Shown one piece after another: positions 16,167 to 25,355 of a stretch of 64,000 bases of DNA. Each line of letters starts with the position of its first letter. Position 1 is the stretch's first letter. A program made the translations under genes and the position numbers. Source of the DNA: Aquiluna sp. KACHI24 (GTDB lineage Bacteria > Actinomycetota > Actinomycetes > Actinomycetales > Microbacteriaceae); assembly GCF_025997915.1 (NCBI RefSeq), contig NZ_AP026677.1, forward strand, positions 1,364,001 through 1,428,000, written 5' to 3'. The notes below the pieces were generated by a model, which saw nothing but the letters and a program-made list of their open reading frames with translations, was not told the DNA's origin and did no database searches.

Positions 16167-16559
16167 CTAGCTCGGAGCAACCACTGACACGCCTTGACCA
16201 GCTGAGAATGCAGCCAATTGATGATCGTAGGTCACGAGCTCAGCGAGATTGCCCCGGACCGAAAGCGCGGACGCAAGATGTATGGCATCTAAAGACCTCA
16301 ATCCTGCACCCCTCAAGTCTGCTGCTTGGCGCAAAATCTCTTGCCTTATTGGTATCAAGGTCATTCCAGCCAAAGCGCGCTCGGCAAGGTGGGTTGGCAG
16401 CCCCAATCGCATGAGGTTACCCAAGAGTTCAGTAACGGTTAGTTCAGACGTGAAGAGGCGATCGAGATTCTGAGTGAAGTAATTGACCATGGCATCAGAC
16501 TCATCTTCGCGCTTGAAAACTTTTAGAAAAGCAGAGCTATCGAGGTAACAGAGCGTCAC
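16167..16559 (-). CDS. vapC: VapC-family PIN-domain toxin (first VapBC pair)
   Basis: The 130-residue PIN protein shows YLDSSAFLKVF (Asp 6), SELTVTELLGN (acidic residue in helix 3), SLDAIHLASAL (Asp about 91) and VTYDHQLAAFS (Asp about 110). These acidic residues form the metal site. VapC toxins cleave tRNA or rRNA. The GTG start overlaps the antitoxin stop by one base. MazEF lies next to it on the same strand, so two toxin modules sit side by side. Confidence 0.9.
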   Translation of the reverse strand: MTLCYLDSSAFLKVFKREDESDAMVNYFTQNLDRLFTSELTVTELLGNLMRLGLPTHLAERALAGMTLIPIRQEILRQAADLRGAGLRSLDAIHLASALSVRGNLAELVTYDHQLAAFSAGQGVSVVAPS

Positions 16560-16831
16560 TAGAGGCGGTCCTCACGTGACTCATCTAGTAGCTCCTGGAT
16601 CGACGGTCCGTCGACCTCAACAGGTTTTAGTAGCGATGGATCAAACCTCACTTTGGGCCTTATTAGGCTGCCCTGAAGCTCCAGGCGCAATAGATCATCC
16701 TCGGGATAGGGAATCATCATCGAAACCTTGTTTCCATGCTCGGTGATGGTGACGGTGTCGCCTGCTTTGTTCATTGCCACAACTGCAGAGGCATTCTGCT
16801 TCAGCTCTCTGATACCCACTATTCGCTCCAT
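16559..16831 (-). CDS. vapB: Phd/YefM-type antitoxin of VapBC pair 1
   Basis: The 90-residue protein opens with the Phd/YefM core: IVGIRELKQNASAVVAM, then DTVTITEHGNKVSMMIPY. The C-terminal third (VEVDGPSIQELLDESREDRL) is the probable toxin-binding arm. It precedes and overlaps vapC by one base. Antitoxins of this family bind operators through the N-terminal domain. Confidence 0.85.
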   Translation of the reverse strand: MERIVGIRELKQNASAVVAMNKAGDTVTITEHGNKVSMMIPYPEDDLLRLELQGSLIRPKVRFDPSLLKPVEVDGPSIQELLDESREDRL

Positions 16832-16925
16832 GTTCTACAAAGTAGCACAATTCATATCTACTGCCTAGAGTCTCGCAGTTACTCGGTTTCTATGTGTTTG
16901 GGGTTGTGGAAAACCTATAGAAACA

Positions 16926-16956
16926 ACAAACCCGCAGCCAATGACTGCGGGTTTGT
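16926..16956. terminator. Intrinsic terminator after the sugar ABC operon (bidirectional shape)
   Basis: ACAAACCCGCAG (16926-16937) pairs with CTGCGGGTTTGT (16945-16956) around a 7-base loop, 12 bases past the stop of the permease gene. On the minus strand the stem is followed by TGTTTC; the outer A/T pairs provide the U-rich side. Confidence 0.8.
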
Positions 16957-16967
16957 CTTTGGTCCTA

Positions 16968-18218
16968 TTACTTGCGGCGCTTTGACCAGACGTCGAAGGC
17001 AACTGCAAGTAGCAGCACTAGACCCTTGATGGTCATCTGAACGTCAATACCTACCGAGTTCAGGTTCATACCGTTGGCTAGAACACCCTGGATCAAACCA
17101 CCGACCATGGAGCCGGTTACGGTACCGACACCACCCTGAACTGCAGCACCACCGATGAATACCGATGAGATGGCGTCAAGCTCGAAGCCGTCACCAGCCT
17201 TTGGAACTGCCGAGTTCATGCGGGCTGCGATCAAGACACCGGAGAGAGCTGCAAGAGCACCCATGTTCACGAAAAGCCAGAAATTGACCATGCGAACGTT
17301 GATACCGGAGAGCACCGCTGCGTTTAGGTTTCCACCGATGGCGTAGATGTAGCGACCAAATGGGGTGCGGTTCATGACCATGGTGTAAATCACAACTAGG
17401 AAGATCAATAGGATCAGAGTGAACGGAATACCGTTTGCCTGAGATAGCTGGAAGCCAACATAGGCAACCATCAGAGTCAGGATGGTGTTCTTGATGTAGA
17501 ACCAAACCCTTGGCTCAACTACCTGACCGTAGCGGATCTTGCCCGAGCGCTGACGAAGCGCTGCAACCCACAGAGCTAGCACACCCAAACCGGTAACAAC
17601 CAGTGCGGTTAGGTTGTAGTCGCTAGGGAAACCAACCAGTTGGTTTAGCCCCTGCTCTTTGTCTAAGAAGCCGTTACCGATTGCACGGAACTCGTCTGGG
17701 AATGGACCGATGTTGGAGTTCTGCAGGGTAAGAAGTGCCATACCGCGGAACAGCAACATACCTGCCAGGGTCACGATGAAGGCTGGAATACCTACGTAAG
17801 CAACCCAGAAGCCCTGCCAGACACCAACGATGGCACCGACCAAAATGGCACCTAGGATACCTGCCCACCATGGCAGCGCTGGGAGCCACTCCCAACCATC
17901 TTGCTCAAGCGGTCGAACCACCAAAATACCGGCGACCGCACCAATGAAGGCTGCCACGGAACCAACCGATAGGTCGATGTGACCGGCGATGATGACCATC
18001 ACCATACCGATGGCTAGAACCAGGATGTAACCGTTTTGGACAACCAGGTTGGACCAGTTGGTTGGGGTTAGTGAAGCAGCATTTGGAGTGGTAGCAGCGA
18101 AGAACATAACCAGACCGATTAGGGCCAAGAAGATTCCGTTTTGACGGAGGTTAACTCCGCGCATTCTCTGGCGCAGGTTATCCATCAGTGAATTGGATTT
18201 AGTTGCGGTGTTAGACAT
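16968..18218 (-). CDS. gguB: Multiple-monosaccharide (arabinose/xylose-type) ABC transporter permease
   Basis: The 416-residue protein has about ten membrane helices and belongs to the RbsC/XylH/GguB permease family. The [20 protein letters not shown] motif is at about residues 75-95 and the EAA-like loop [20 protein letters not shown] at about 345-365. It forms the channel for sugar taken up by the ChvE binding protein and driven by GguA. Its start overlaps gguA's end by 8 bases. Length agrees with GguB/XylH (about 400). Confidence 0.93.
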   Translation of the reverse strand: MSNTATKSNSLMDNLRQRMRGVNLRQNGIFLALIGLVMFFAATTPNAASLTPTNWSNLVVQNGYILVLAIGMVMVIIAGHIDLSVGSVAAFIGAVAGILVVRPLEQDGWEWLPALPWWAGILGAILVGAIVGVWQGFWVAYVGIPAFIVTLAGMLLFRGMALLTLQNSNIGPFPDEFRAIGNGFLDKEQGLNQLVGFPSDYNLTALVVTGLGVLALWVAALRQRSGKIRYGQVVEPRVWFYIKNTILTLMVAYVGFQLSQANGIPFTLILLIFLVVIYTMVMNRTPFGRYIYAIGGNLNAAVLSGINVRMVNFWLFVNMGALAALSGVLIAARMNSAVPKAGDGFELDAISSVFIGGAAVQGGVGTVTGSMVGGLIQGVLANGMNLNSVGIDVQMTIKGLVLLLAVAFDVWSKRRK

Positions 18219-19752
18219 GTGCCTTGCCCTTCTCAGTGGTCATGTACTTCATAAGTAGTTCTGGGTTTGCCTCTTCGCGAGTGACTTCACCAGTGATTCG
18301 TCCCTCTGCGATTGCATAGATGCGATCGCAGATGCCGAGTAGTTCTGGAAGCTCTGAGGAGATAACGATGATGCCCTTACCCTCGGCAGCCAGACGCTGC
18401 ATGATCAGGTAGATCTCGTACTTTGCTCCAACGTCAATGCCTCGGGTTGGCTCATCCAGGATCAAAACATCAGGGTTGACGTTGATCCACTTTGAGAGCA
18501 CCACCTTCTGTTGGTTACCACCGGAGAGCTGACCGGTGATCGAGTTCACCGATGGCGCCTTGATGTTCATGCTGTCTTGGTACTCGGTGGCCTTTTTGTA
18601 TTCCTCGTTGCCGTTGACCAAACCAAAGCTCACAAAGCTCGATAGTGATGCCAGCGAGATGTTGCGCTTGATGTCCTCAATCAGGTTTAGTCCAAATCGC
18701 TTGCGATCTTCGGTGGCGTAGGCAAGACCGTTGTCGATCGCTTCGCGAATGGTGCGGACCTTGATCTCCTGGCCATTCTTGTAGACCTTGCCGGAGATGT
18801 TGGTGCCGTAGGACTGGCCAAACAAACTTCTTGCAAACTCAGTTCTTCCTGCACCCATGATGCCGGCAAGACCAACAATCTCTCCGCGACGCACGTGCAT
18901 CGAGATGTTGTCGACGATTAGTCGCTGGGAGTCGATTGGGTGATAGGCGGTCCAGTTCTCAACGCGGAGAATCTCATCGCCAATCTCTGGGACGCGGCTT
19001 GGGTAGCGGTTTTCCATTTCGCGACCAACCATGCCCTTGATGATGCGCTCCTGGTCAACCTTCTCGGTGACCATGCTTAGCGACTCAACCGTCTTGCCAT
19101 CGCGGATGATGGTGGTGGTGTCGGCAATCGCCTCAATCTCATTGAGCTTGTGGGAAATGATGATGCAGGAGATGCCCTGGTCACGAAGCTGACGCAGTAG
19201 GTCAAGTAGGTGAGCCGAGTCCTCATCGTTAAGGGCTGCGGTTGGCTCATCCAAGATAAGTAGCTTCACGCGCTTGGAAAGGGCCTTGGCAATTTCAACC
19301 AGCTGCTGTTTACCAACACCAATGTCCTTGATGGCGATGTTTGGGTCTTCGTCTAGGCCGACTCTGGCCATAAGTAGCTGAGCCTGCTGGTTGGTCTTGT
19401 TCCAGTCAATTAGACCGAACTTCTTGATCTCGTTGCCCAAGAAGATGTTCTCGGCAATAGAAAGGTGTGGGGAGAGGGCCAGCTCCTGGTGAATGATTAC
19501 GATGCCCTCGTGCTCGGAGTCACGAATGTTAGAGAACTTCTTTACTTCGCCTTCGTAGACGATGTCTCCGGAATAGGTGCCGAATGGATACACCCCGGAG
19601 AGAACTTTCATGAGAGTCGATTTACCAGCGCCGTTCTCACCGCAGATGGCGTGAATCTCGCCGCGCTTCACGGTCAGTGACACGTTGTCTAGAGCAACAA
19701 CTCCTGGGAAGGTCTTGGTGATGCTCCGCATCTCAAGAATTGGGGAGGACAT
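18211..19752 (-). CDS. gguA: Sugar ABC transporter ATPase (two fused ATP-binding cassettes)
   Basis: The 513-residue protein carries two ABC domains. The first has Walker [16 protein letters not shown] (about residue 36-50), signature [12 protein letters not shown] and Walker [12 protein letters not shown]. The second has the degenerate [13 protein letters not shown] loop, signature [13 protein letters not shown] and [11 protein letters not shown]. This is the MglA/XylG/GguA layout. It powers sugar import with GguB and ChvE. A stem-loop (19798-19823) separates it from chvE, as expected for lower ATPase than binding-protein expression. Confidence 0.95.
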   Translation of the reverse strand: MSSPILEMRSITKTFPGVVALDNVSLTVKRGEIHAICGENGAGKSTLMKVLSGVYPFGTYSGDIVYEGEVKKFSNIRDSEHEGIVIIHQELALSPHLSIAENIFLGNEIKKFGLIDWNKTNQQAQLLMARVGLDEDPNIAIKDIGVGKQQLVEIAKALSKRVKLLILDEPTAALNDEDSAHLLDLLRQLRDQGISCIIISHKLNEIEAIADTTTIIRDGKTVESLSMVTEKVDQERIIKGMVGREMENRYPSRVPEIGDEILRVENWTAYHPIDSQRLIVDNISMHVRRGEIVGLAGIMGAGRTEFARSLFGQSYGTNISGKVYKNGQEIKVRTIREAIDNGLAYATEDRKRFGLNLIEDIKRNISLASLSSFVSFGLVNGNEEYKKATEYQDSMNIKAPSVNSITGQLSGGNQQKVVLSKWINVNPDVLILDEPTRGIDVGAKYEIYLIMQRLAAEGKGIIVISSELPELLGICDRIYAIAEGRITGEVTREEANPELLMKYMTTEKGKAHV

Positions 19753-19797
19753 CTCAGCTCCTATTTGCTTCTTTGCAGATTTCTAGACTAATTGCTA

Positions 19798-19823
19798 CCC
19801 CTGCCCACCGAAGTGGGCAGGGG
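19798..19823. terminator. Stem-loop between chvE and gguA
   Basis: CCCCTGCCCAC (19798-19808) and GTGGGCAGGGG (19813-19823) form a perfect 11-bp GC-rich stem with a 4-base loop. It lies 19 bases beyond the chvE stop with no U-run, so partial termination or protection of the chvE transcript end is more likely than full termination. Confidence 0.7.
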
Positions 19824-19841
19824 CGGCATTTAGTGGTTTGA

Positions 19842-20972
19842 CTAACCTAGGTCAGCCTCGTTGATGTAGCCGGAGTCGATTAGGAGCTCCTTGTAGTTGT
19901 CTACAGTCACGATGTATGGGGTTAGTAGGTAAGAAGGCACAACCTTTACGCCGTTGTCGTAAGTGGTGGTGTCGTTTACCTCTGGCTCGGTGCCGTTAAG
20001 GATCGCTAGAGCCATGCCAGCAGCAACCTTTGCAAGTTCACGAGTGTCCTTGAAGATGGTTGAGTACTGCTCGCCAGCAAGCATTGCCTTGACGGATAGA
20101 ACCTCAGCGTCCTGACCAACGATGGTTGGCATCTTGGAGTAACCAGCGTCGGTTAGAGCTGCGATGATTCCGCGGCTTAGACCGTCGTATGGAGATAGAA
20201 CACCGTGTACGACAGAACCGTCAGCGTAGTTACCTACGAGGATGTCCTCCATACGCTTCTGAGCTACAGCGCCGTCCCAACGAAGGGTTGCAACCTGCTC
20301 AATGGTGGTCTGGCCAGACTTGACAACTAGCACACCGGAGTCGATCAGCGGCTGTAGCACGCTCATTGCACCGTTGAAGAAGAAGAATGCGTTGTTGTCG
20401 TCCAGGGAACCAGCGAATAGCTCGATGTTCCATGGGCCTGCAGCGTTAGGTCCGTCAGCTGAGGTTGAGTCCTCAGATGCGTAAACGCCCATGCCAACTA
20501 GCATCGAAGTTGCCTGCTGAACACCAACCTTGAAGTTGTCGAAGGTTGCGTAGTAGTCAACGTTCTCGCTGTCACGAATCAGACGGTCGTAAGAGATAAC
20601 TGGAACGCCAGCATCCTTAGCAGCCTGTAGAACGTCAGTTAGCTGAGTTCCGTCGATAGCAGCGATGATCAGTGCCTTTGCACCCTTGGTTAGCATTGCC
20701 TCTAGCTGTGCAACCTGGGTTGGGATGTCGTCCTCAGCGTACTGAAGGTCAACCTGGAAGCCCTGGCCCTCTAGCTCAGCCTTGATGCTCTCACCGTCAG
20801 AGATCCAACGGGTTGAGGACTGGGTTGGCATTGATACACCGATTAGACCACCCTCGACTGCAGCACCTGCGTCAGAGGAAGTCTCAGCTGGGGTTGAGGT
20901 GCTTGCGCAACCGGTCAACACCAGTGCTGCAGCCACAGTGGTAGCTGCAATTCCTAGTAGTTTCTTGAACAA
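19842..20972 (-). CDS. chvE: Sugar-binding lipoprotein of the ABC importer
   Basis: The preferred start is TTG 20972, with AAAGGA 6 bases upstream. It gives a lipoprotein signal peptide ([18 protein letters not shown], lipobox TGC) and about 376 residues; the longer frame from 21029 adds a non-signal-like leader. The mature part is a periplasmic-binding-protein-1 fold: [34 protein letters not shown] and [20 protein letters not shown] match ChvE/XylF-type binding proteins. It captures arabinose, xylose or related sugar. Two LacI-type operators lie upstream. Confidence 0.92.
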   Translation of the reverse strand: MFKKLLGIAATTVAAALVLTGCASTSTPAETSSDAGAAVEGGLIGVSMPTQSSTRWISDGESIKAELEGQGFQVDLQYAEDDIPTQVAQLEAMLTKGAKALIIAAIDGTQLTDVLQAAKDAGVPVISYDRLIRDSENVDYYATFDNFKVGVQQATSMLVGMGVYASEDSTSADGPNAAGPWNIELFAGSLDDNNAFFFFNGAMSVLQPLIDSGVLVVKSGQTTIEQVATLRWDGAVAQKRMEDILVGNYADGSVVHGVLSPYDGLSRGIIAALTDAGYSKMPTIVGQDAEVLSVKAMLAGEQYSTIFKDTRELAKVAAGMALAILNGTEPEVNDTTTYDNGVKVVPSYLLTPYIVTVDNYKELLIDSGYINEADLG

Positions 20973-21089
20973 CCTTGTTCCTTTCGTTCCGGCCGGACCA
21001 GCCGGGTCATTTTGTTCGAATGCGTCCAACTCATCCGATTGACCCCCGACTCAGAAATGGTTCTGAGTCAAGATTTACTACCGACTAGC

Positions 21090-21121
21090 TGCAAGCGATT
21101 ACAAAAAGTTACCGCTCACAT
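21090..21121 (-). promoter_or_regulatory. Tandem LacI-type operators before chvE
   Basis: Read on the minus strand, 21106-21121 is ATGTGAGCGGTAACTT, matching the operator before araA and araB at most positions. A weaker site, TGCAAGCGATTACA on the plus strand at 21090-21103, matches 11 of 14 positions of TGTTAGCGATAACA. The centres are 17 bases apart. Confidence 0.65.
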
Positions 21122-21171
21122 TTAGTTCGTTGTTTAGTTTGCCATTACCGCACAATGCCCAAAACCGTTTT

Positions 21172-21825
21172 TCATAACTGTCCGTATACGTTTTGGTAAC
21201 GACTGAATAACGAGTCAACATCGGACTGTGGAATCACGATTCCGCCCCCCAATTGCTCCGCTATCCAAGCCGATTTTGCATTGTCTTCACACATCACCGC
21301 AGCCTTCAAGGCATCCTTCGCGGAGTCTCCAATTGTGAAGACACCGTGCTGTTTCATCAGCACCGCTTTGGAGCGGTGATTGTGCAAAGTCTCAACGATT
21401 CCTTTGCCGATCGAGTCATCTCCGATCTTGGCAAAAGGACCAAGTGGGATTTCCCCACCAAATTCATCCGCGATTGCGGTTAGCACGCAAGGGATTGCCT
21501 TACCGGCAGCAGCCCAGCCGCAGGCATAGTTCGAATGAGTGTGAACCACACCGTTTACCTGGGGCATGTGGCGATAGACATAAGCGTGAGAAGCGGTGTC
21601 GCTTGAAGGCTTGTGCTTACCCGAAATCGCATTACCGTCCAAGTCGCAGAGCACCATGCTCTCTGGGGTTAGCTCGTCGTAATCAAGCCCGGAGGGCTTG
21701 ATTAGAAAACCACCATCGATGCGCTGCGAGATGTTGCCGCCAGTCCAAACCACAAGTCCCGCGCTGACGAGCTTTTGGTGGAGTTTGGCAAGGGTTTCTC
21801 TAGCCTGAGACTCAGTTGGTAGCAT
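21172..21825 (-). CDS. araD: L-ribulose-5-phosphate 4-epimerase
   Basis: The 217-residue class II aldolase/epimerase family protein converts L-ribulose-5-phosphate to D-xylulose-5-phosphate. It has GGNISQRIDGGFLIKPSG (residues about 29-46, phosphate/substrate loop), the HKPSSDTASHAYVY acid motif and VVHTHSNYACGWA with the metal-binding His pair, plus a later HGVFTIG region (HNHRSKAVLMKQHG). The ATG overlaps the araB end by 14 bases. It completes the arabinose pathway with AraA and AraB. Alternative: a fuculose aldolase, but the araAB context argues for AraD. Confidence 0.93.
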   Translation of the reverse strand: MLPTESQARETLAKLHQKLVSAGLVVWTGGNISQRIDGGFLIKPSGLDYDELTPESMVLCDLDGNAISGKHKPSSDTASHAYVYRHMPQVNGVVHTHSNYACGWAAAGKAIPCVLTAIADEFGGEIPLGPFAKIGDDSIGKGIVETLHNHRSKAVLMKQHGVFTIGDSAKDALKAAVMCEDNAKSAWIAEQLGGGIVIPQSDVDSLFSRYQNVYGQL

Positions 21826-23476
21826 CCGAAGCCTCTCGCTTTAGCGCCTTCAGGCGGCGCATGACATCGTTGGTGCCGCGGCCAAAGTAGTCGTGCAAGA
21901 TTTCATACTCGGCATAGAGTCGGTCGTACTGCCTGGCTCGCTCGGCATTTGGTTTATAGAGCGCTTTGGAAACTCGGCCCATCTTCTCGGCAGCTTCGTT
22001 TACGGATCCATAAGCACCGGCTGCAACCGCTGCGTGAATAGCAGAACCAAGTGCTGGGCCCTGCTCGGACTCCAACACGCTCAGTGGCAGGTTGATGATG
22101 TCGCAGTAGAGCTGCATCAGGAAGGTGTTTTTGATAAGGCCACCGGCAACCACAAACTCGGTCACTGGAACACCGGATCTGTTGAAGGTCTCGATGATCT
22201 TTCTTGTGCCAAAGGCGGTCGACTCAAGAAGAGCTAAATAGCCATCTTCTGGCTTGGTGGTCAAAGTTGCTCCAAGCATTAGGCCGGAGAGCTCGTGATC
22301 AACAAGCACCGAGCGGTTTCCGCTGTGCCAGTCGAGCGCGATGAGTCCGTGCTCACCAACCTTTTGCTTGGATGCCAATTCGGTTAGGTATTCGTGGATC
22401 GAAATACCTTTTTCTTTGGCCTTTTCGTAGTAACCCCCTGGCACCTGGTTCTTGACATACCAGGCAAAGATGTCTCCAACACCAGACTGGCCAGCCTCGT
22501 AACCATAAAGGCCGGAGACGATGCCACCGTCAACCACACCACACATGCCGGGCACCTCGGTTAGGACATCGGAGTTCATCACGTGACAGGTAGAGGTGCC
22601 CATGATGGCAACCATTTGGCCAGGCAAGGTTGCCTTGGCAGCTGGTGCAGTTACGTGTGCATCGACGTTGCCAACTGCAACCGCGATGCCCTGTGGCAAA
22701 CCGGTCCATGCCGAAGCCTCTTCGGTCAGGTAACCGGCGGCGGCACCGAGTTGACCAATCGGGTGCTCGAGCTTGTCTTTTGCAAAGCGAGCGAACCCTG
22801 GGTTCAAAGCGGCAAAGTATTGCTCCGATGGGTAGACGCCGTCTTGCAGGTTGCCCTTATAGCCAGCGGTGCAGGCATTGCGCACATACTCACCGGTTAG
22901 CTGCCAAACGATCCAGTCGGCAGCCTCAACAAACTTGTCCATCGCGGCATATATCTCAGGATCCTCTTCGAGGATCTGAAGGCCCTTTGCCAACTCCCAC
23001 TCGGAAGAAATCTGGCCGCCGTAGCGATTTAGCCAGGCTTGGTCCAGCTCTCTGGCCTTCTCGTTGATGCGATCTGCATGAGGCTGAGCAGCGTGGTGCT
23101 TCCAAAGCTTCACGTAGGCGTGTGGGCGATCACGGTATGCATCGAGGTTTGAAAGTGGGGTGCCATCAAGTTTTACCGGCACCATGGTGCAGGCGGTGAA
23201 GTCTGTGGCAACTCCGATAACGTCCTCAGGGTTTACCCCAGATAGCTTTATCGCTTCTGGAACCGCGGTCTTGAGAACCTGAACATAGTCATTTGGATCC
23301 TGGAGAGCCCAGTCGGGAGGAAGCTTTTTGCCGGTAGCTGCGAGAGTTTGATCCATTACCGCGTGTGGATATTCGCAAACTGCGCTGGCTAATTCGCGGC
23401 CATCTGCCACAGAAACCACAACGGCGCGACCGGAAAGTGTTCCGTAGTCAATGCCGACCACATACTTCTCTGCCAT
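21812..23476 (-). CDS. araB: L-ribulokinase
   Basis: The 554-residue FGGY-family kinase phosphorylates L-ribulose with ATP. It opens VGIDYGTLSGRAVVV, the phosphate-1 motif, and contains TDFTACTMVPV, the AVGNVDAHVT and MGTSTCHVM motifs, and the C-terminal FVVAGGLIKNTFLMQLY adenosine motif. The length matches AraB (about 550-570). GAGGAAGTC precedes the ATG. The LacI operator 23501-23516 sits 25 bases upstream, so expression should be induced by arabinose. araD follows with overlap. Confidence 0.96.
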   Translation of the reverse strand: MAEKYVVGIDYGTLSGRAVVVSVADGRELASAVCEYPHAVMDQTLAATGKKLPPDWALQDPNDYVQVLKTAVPEAIKLSGVNPEDVIGVATDFTACTMVPVKLDGTPLSNLDAYRDRPHAYVKLWKHHAAQPHADRINEKARELDQAWLNRYGGQISSEWELAKGLQILEEDPEIYAAMDKFVEAADWIVWQLTGEYVRNACTAGYKGNLQDGVYPSEQYFAALNPGFARFAKDKLEHPIGQLGAAAGYLTEEASAWTGLPQGIAVAVGNVDAHVTAPAAKATLPGQMVAIMGTSTCHVMNSDVLTEVPGMCGVVDGGIVSGLYGYEAGQSGVGDIFAWYVKNQVPGGYYEKAKEKGISIHEYLTELASKQKVGEHGLIALDWHSGNRSVLVDHELSGLMLGATLTTKPEDGYLALLESTAFGTRKIIETFNRSGVPVTEFVVAGGLIKNTFLMQLYCDIINLPLSVLESEQGPALGSAIHAAVAAGAYGSVNEAAEKMGRVSKALYKPNAERARQYDRLYAEYEILHDYFGRGTNDVMRRLKALKREASDATN

Positions 23477-23500
23477 GACTTCCTCGTCTCTCCGGCATTT

Positions 23501-23516
23501 ATGTTAGCGATAACAT
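23501..23516 (-). promoter_or_regulatory. LacI-type operator before araB
   Basis: ATGTTAGCGATAACAT is a near-perfect palindrome (ATGTTA/TAACAT around GCGA) typical of LacI-family operators. It sits between the regulator gene and araB, 25 bases upstream of the araB start. Confidence 0.8.
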
Positions 23517-23548
23517 CAGCGTCACACCTAGGGTTCGGCGCAACAGTT

Positions 23549-24565
23549 TTATAACGCTGCCAACCTCGCGGTCGAGCTTCTAACCACGAGCTCGGGCACC
23601 AGTCGGTCAAGCTTTTTGTAGGCCGTTCCCTTTATCTCTAACAACAAAAGCTGCATCGCTCTTTCCCCAAGCGCTCTGAAGTCTTGGCGAACCGTGGTTA
23701 GCGGTGGGTAGGCATACTGAGATTCTTCAAGGTCATCAAAGCCAATGACGCTCAGCTGCTCTGGCACCGATACTCCGCGCTGCCGCATGGCATGCAGAAA
23801 GCCAAGTGCCATGCGGTCATTGGCTAGGAATACCGCGGTGATGCCCTTTTCAACAAAGTTGATCTCGCTGCCGATGCGATATCCGGTGGATATCTCCCAG
23901 TCACCATCAATCACCCTGGGCACTAGGTTGGCATTCAACATGGTCGAGGTGTAGCCGGCTGCTCGGGTAGTGGATTCAAACCAGTCTTTGGGTCCTGAGA
24001 TGTGCACGATCTCTTTGTGCCCAAGATCGAGTAGGTGCTGGGTGGCGGTGACGCCACCAGCGAAGTTATCGACCGAGACCGCAAGCTCATCCATGCGATA
24101 CATGCTGTCGAGGGTCACCACCGGAATGCCTGAGACAGTCGCCCTTACATATTCGACCGCGTTGGCGTGCGGAGTCACAATCGCCAGACCCTCGATGCCC
24201 AGGCGTTGCAGGTGATCAATGCCCTCTCGAACCGATTGGTTATCAGTTGGGTCAATACCGCAGCTCACTACGAAGTAGCCCTGCTCCCTGGCAGCACGCT
24301 CCATTTCGTGAACCATCGAAGCTGGTCCCGTGAAGTCAGTGTCAGATGCCAGGATGCCAATCATCTTGGTCTTTGAAGAAGCAAGCGCTCTCGCGGCCTG
24401 GTTTGGGCGATAGTCCAATGCCTCCATGGCCTTTAGGACCCTGGTCTTGGTCTCTGGGCGAATCGAAGAGTTGTTGTTGATTACGCGCGACACAGTTTGG
24501 TGCGAAACCTTAGCAAGACGCGCAACATCGTAGATGTTCGCCTGTCTTGGGTTAGTGGCTACCAA
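23549..24565 (-). CDS. LacI-family repressor of the arabinose genes
   Basis: The 338-residue protein has an N-terminal helix-turn-helix (IYDVARLAKVSHQTVSRVIN, residues about 11-30) and hinge helix YRPNQAARALA, followed by a sugar-binding domain. Start is TTG 24565 with GGAG 6 bases upstream. Its position within the ara cluster and the shared ATGT-AGCG-ACA operators before araA, araB and chvE make it the likely arabinose-responsive repressor (inference). It is not the GntR-type AraR of Bacillus nor AraC. The effector is not known from sequence. Confidence 0.9.
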   Translation of the reverse strand: MVATNPRQANIYDVARLAKVSHQTVSRVINNNSSIRPETKTRVLKAMEALDYRPNQAARALASSKTKMIGILASDTDFTGPASMVHEMERAAREQGYFVVSCGIDPTDNQSVREGIDHLQRLGIEGLAIVTPHANAVEYVRATVSGIPVVTLDSMYRMDELAVSVDNFAGGVTATQHLLDLGHKEIVHISGPKDWFESTTRAAGYTSTMLNANLVPRVIDGDWEISTGYRIGSEINFVEKGITAVFLANDRMALGFLHAMRQRGVSVPEQLSVIGFDDLEESQYAYPPLTTVRQDFRALGERAMQLLLLEIKGTAYKKLDRLVPELVVRSSTARLAAL

Positions 24566-24977
24566 AGCGATCTCCTAGGTTCGCGACTAGTTTCTCGCAC
24601 GCTGCACTCCAAAGCGAAATCTCTTCCTCAAGCAGCGCTTTCTTGACCTGCAACTTGATTTGGCTGCCCTTGCGCTCTTTGAAGCCAAAGGCCACCTCGC
24701 CGTGACGCTCTGTCAGCAAAATAATCTCGCGCGGGATATCGATGCGGGAGAAGGTCCCGCGGTATTCGGGGTCCGCATCGAAGGTCAGCTTGGCACCCTG
24801 CCTGAAATCGAGTTTCTGCAATTTGTCAAAGACGGCCTCGTAGAAATCGGGTTCATTGAAGGCCGCAAACACCGACTTCAGATCTGCAGTCAGCTGCAGC
24901 TCGGTGGCGTAAGTGTGGATCTTTCGGTTTGGATCAGCCTTAGGTGATTGGGCAAAGCCGACGAAGTTGTCACTCAT
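24552..24977 (-). CDS. Small SRPBCC/DUF2505-like protein
   Basis: The 141-residue soluble protein has HTYATELQLTADLKSVFAAFNEPDFYEAVF in its first half and a C-terminal amphipathic helix. The pattern of strand, helix and long C-terminal helix resembles START-like hydrophobic-ligand domains such as DUF2505, but the match is weak. It overlaps the repressor by 14 bases and the membrane-protein gene by 4 bases. It is part of the same transcription unit without an obvious arabinose role. Confidence 0.5.
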   Translation of the reverse strand: MSDNFVGFAQSPKADPNRKIHTYATELQLTADLKSVFAAFNEPDFYEAVFDKLQKLDFRQGAKLTFDADPEYRGTFSRIDIPREIILLTERHGEVAFGFKERKGSQIKLQVKKALLEEEISLWSAACEKLVANLGDRFGSH

Positions 24978-25336
24978 TTTGGTTTACGCTCGCGAGCCAG
25001 GTAGGTGTAAGCAACCAGCGCGAACAACAGCGCCATCACCGAGTGAGATAAGAACATGATGGGGTTGATCGATAAAAACCAGTCCCCACCCAAAATGGGG
25101 TTCAGCCAGATAAGTGAAACCGGAAACACTGCCAGGCCAAAGATGGCCTTGTGCTTCACAGCCGAGTAGCTAGCAAAGGCACCGCCCGCAATCACAGCTA
25201 TCGACATGTAGAGCGGATACTGAGCCTCGAGTTCTAAGAAGGTCTCGGCGGCCAACAAAAACGCCAGCACCACGTAGGTCCAGCTCGGTGCCGGAGGCAC
25301 CGGTCTTTCACCTAAAAGGGTCCAGCTCTTGTTCAC
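24974..25336 (-). CDS. Small membrane protein in the ara cluster
   Basis: Choosing GTG 25336 (VNKSWTLLGERPVPP) gives about 120 residues and places the start 20 bases after the araA stop; a longer frame from 25438 would run back into araA. About four hydrophobic segments are visible: SWTYVVLAFLLAAE, YMSIAVIAGGAFASY, IFGLAVFPVSLIWLNPI and IMFLSHSVMALLFALVAYTYL. It overlaps the next gene by 4 bases (ATGA). It may belong to the DUF6804-type families, uncertain. Function unknown. Confidence 0.6.
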   Translation of the reverse strand: MNKSWTLLGERPVPPAPSWTYVVLAFLLAAETFLELEAQYPLYMSIAVIAGGAFASYSAVKHKAIFGLAVFPVSLIWLNPILGGDWFLSINPIMFLSHSVMALLFALVAYTYLARERKPK

Positions 25337-25355
25337 GATAAGTAACCCTAGGGTC

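Noticed and set aside
23549-24565. Regulator as AraC-type
   Set aside because: The helix-turn-helix and hinge are LacI-type, with no C-terminal AraC motifs.
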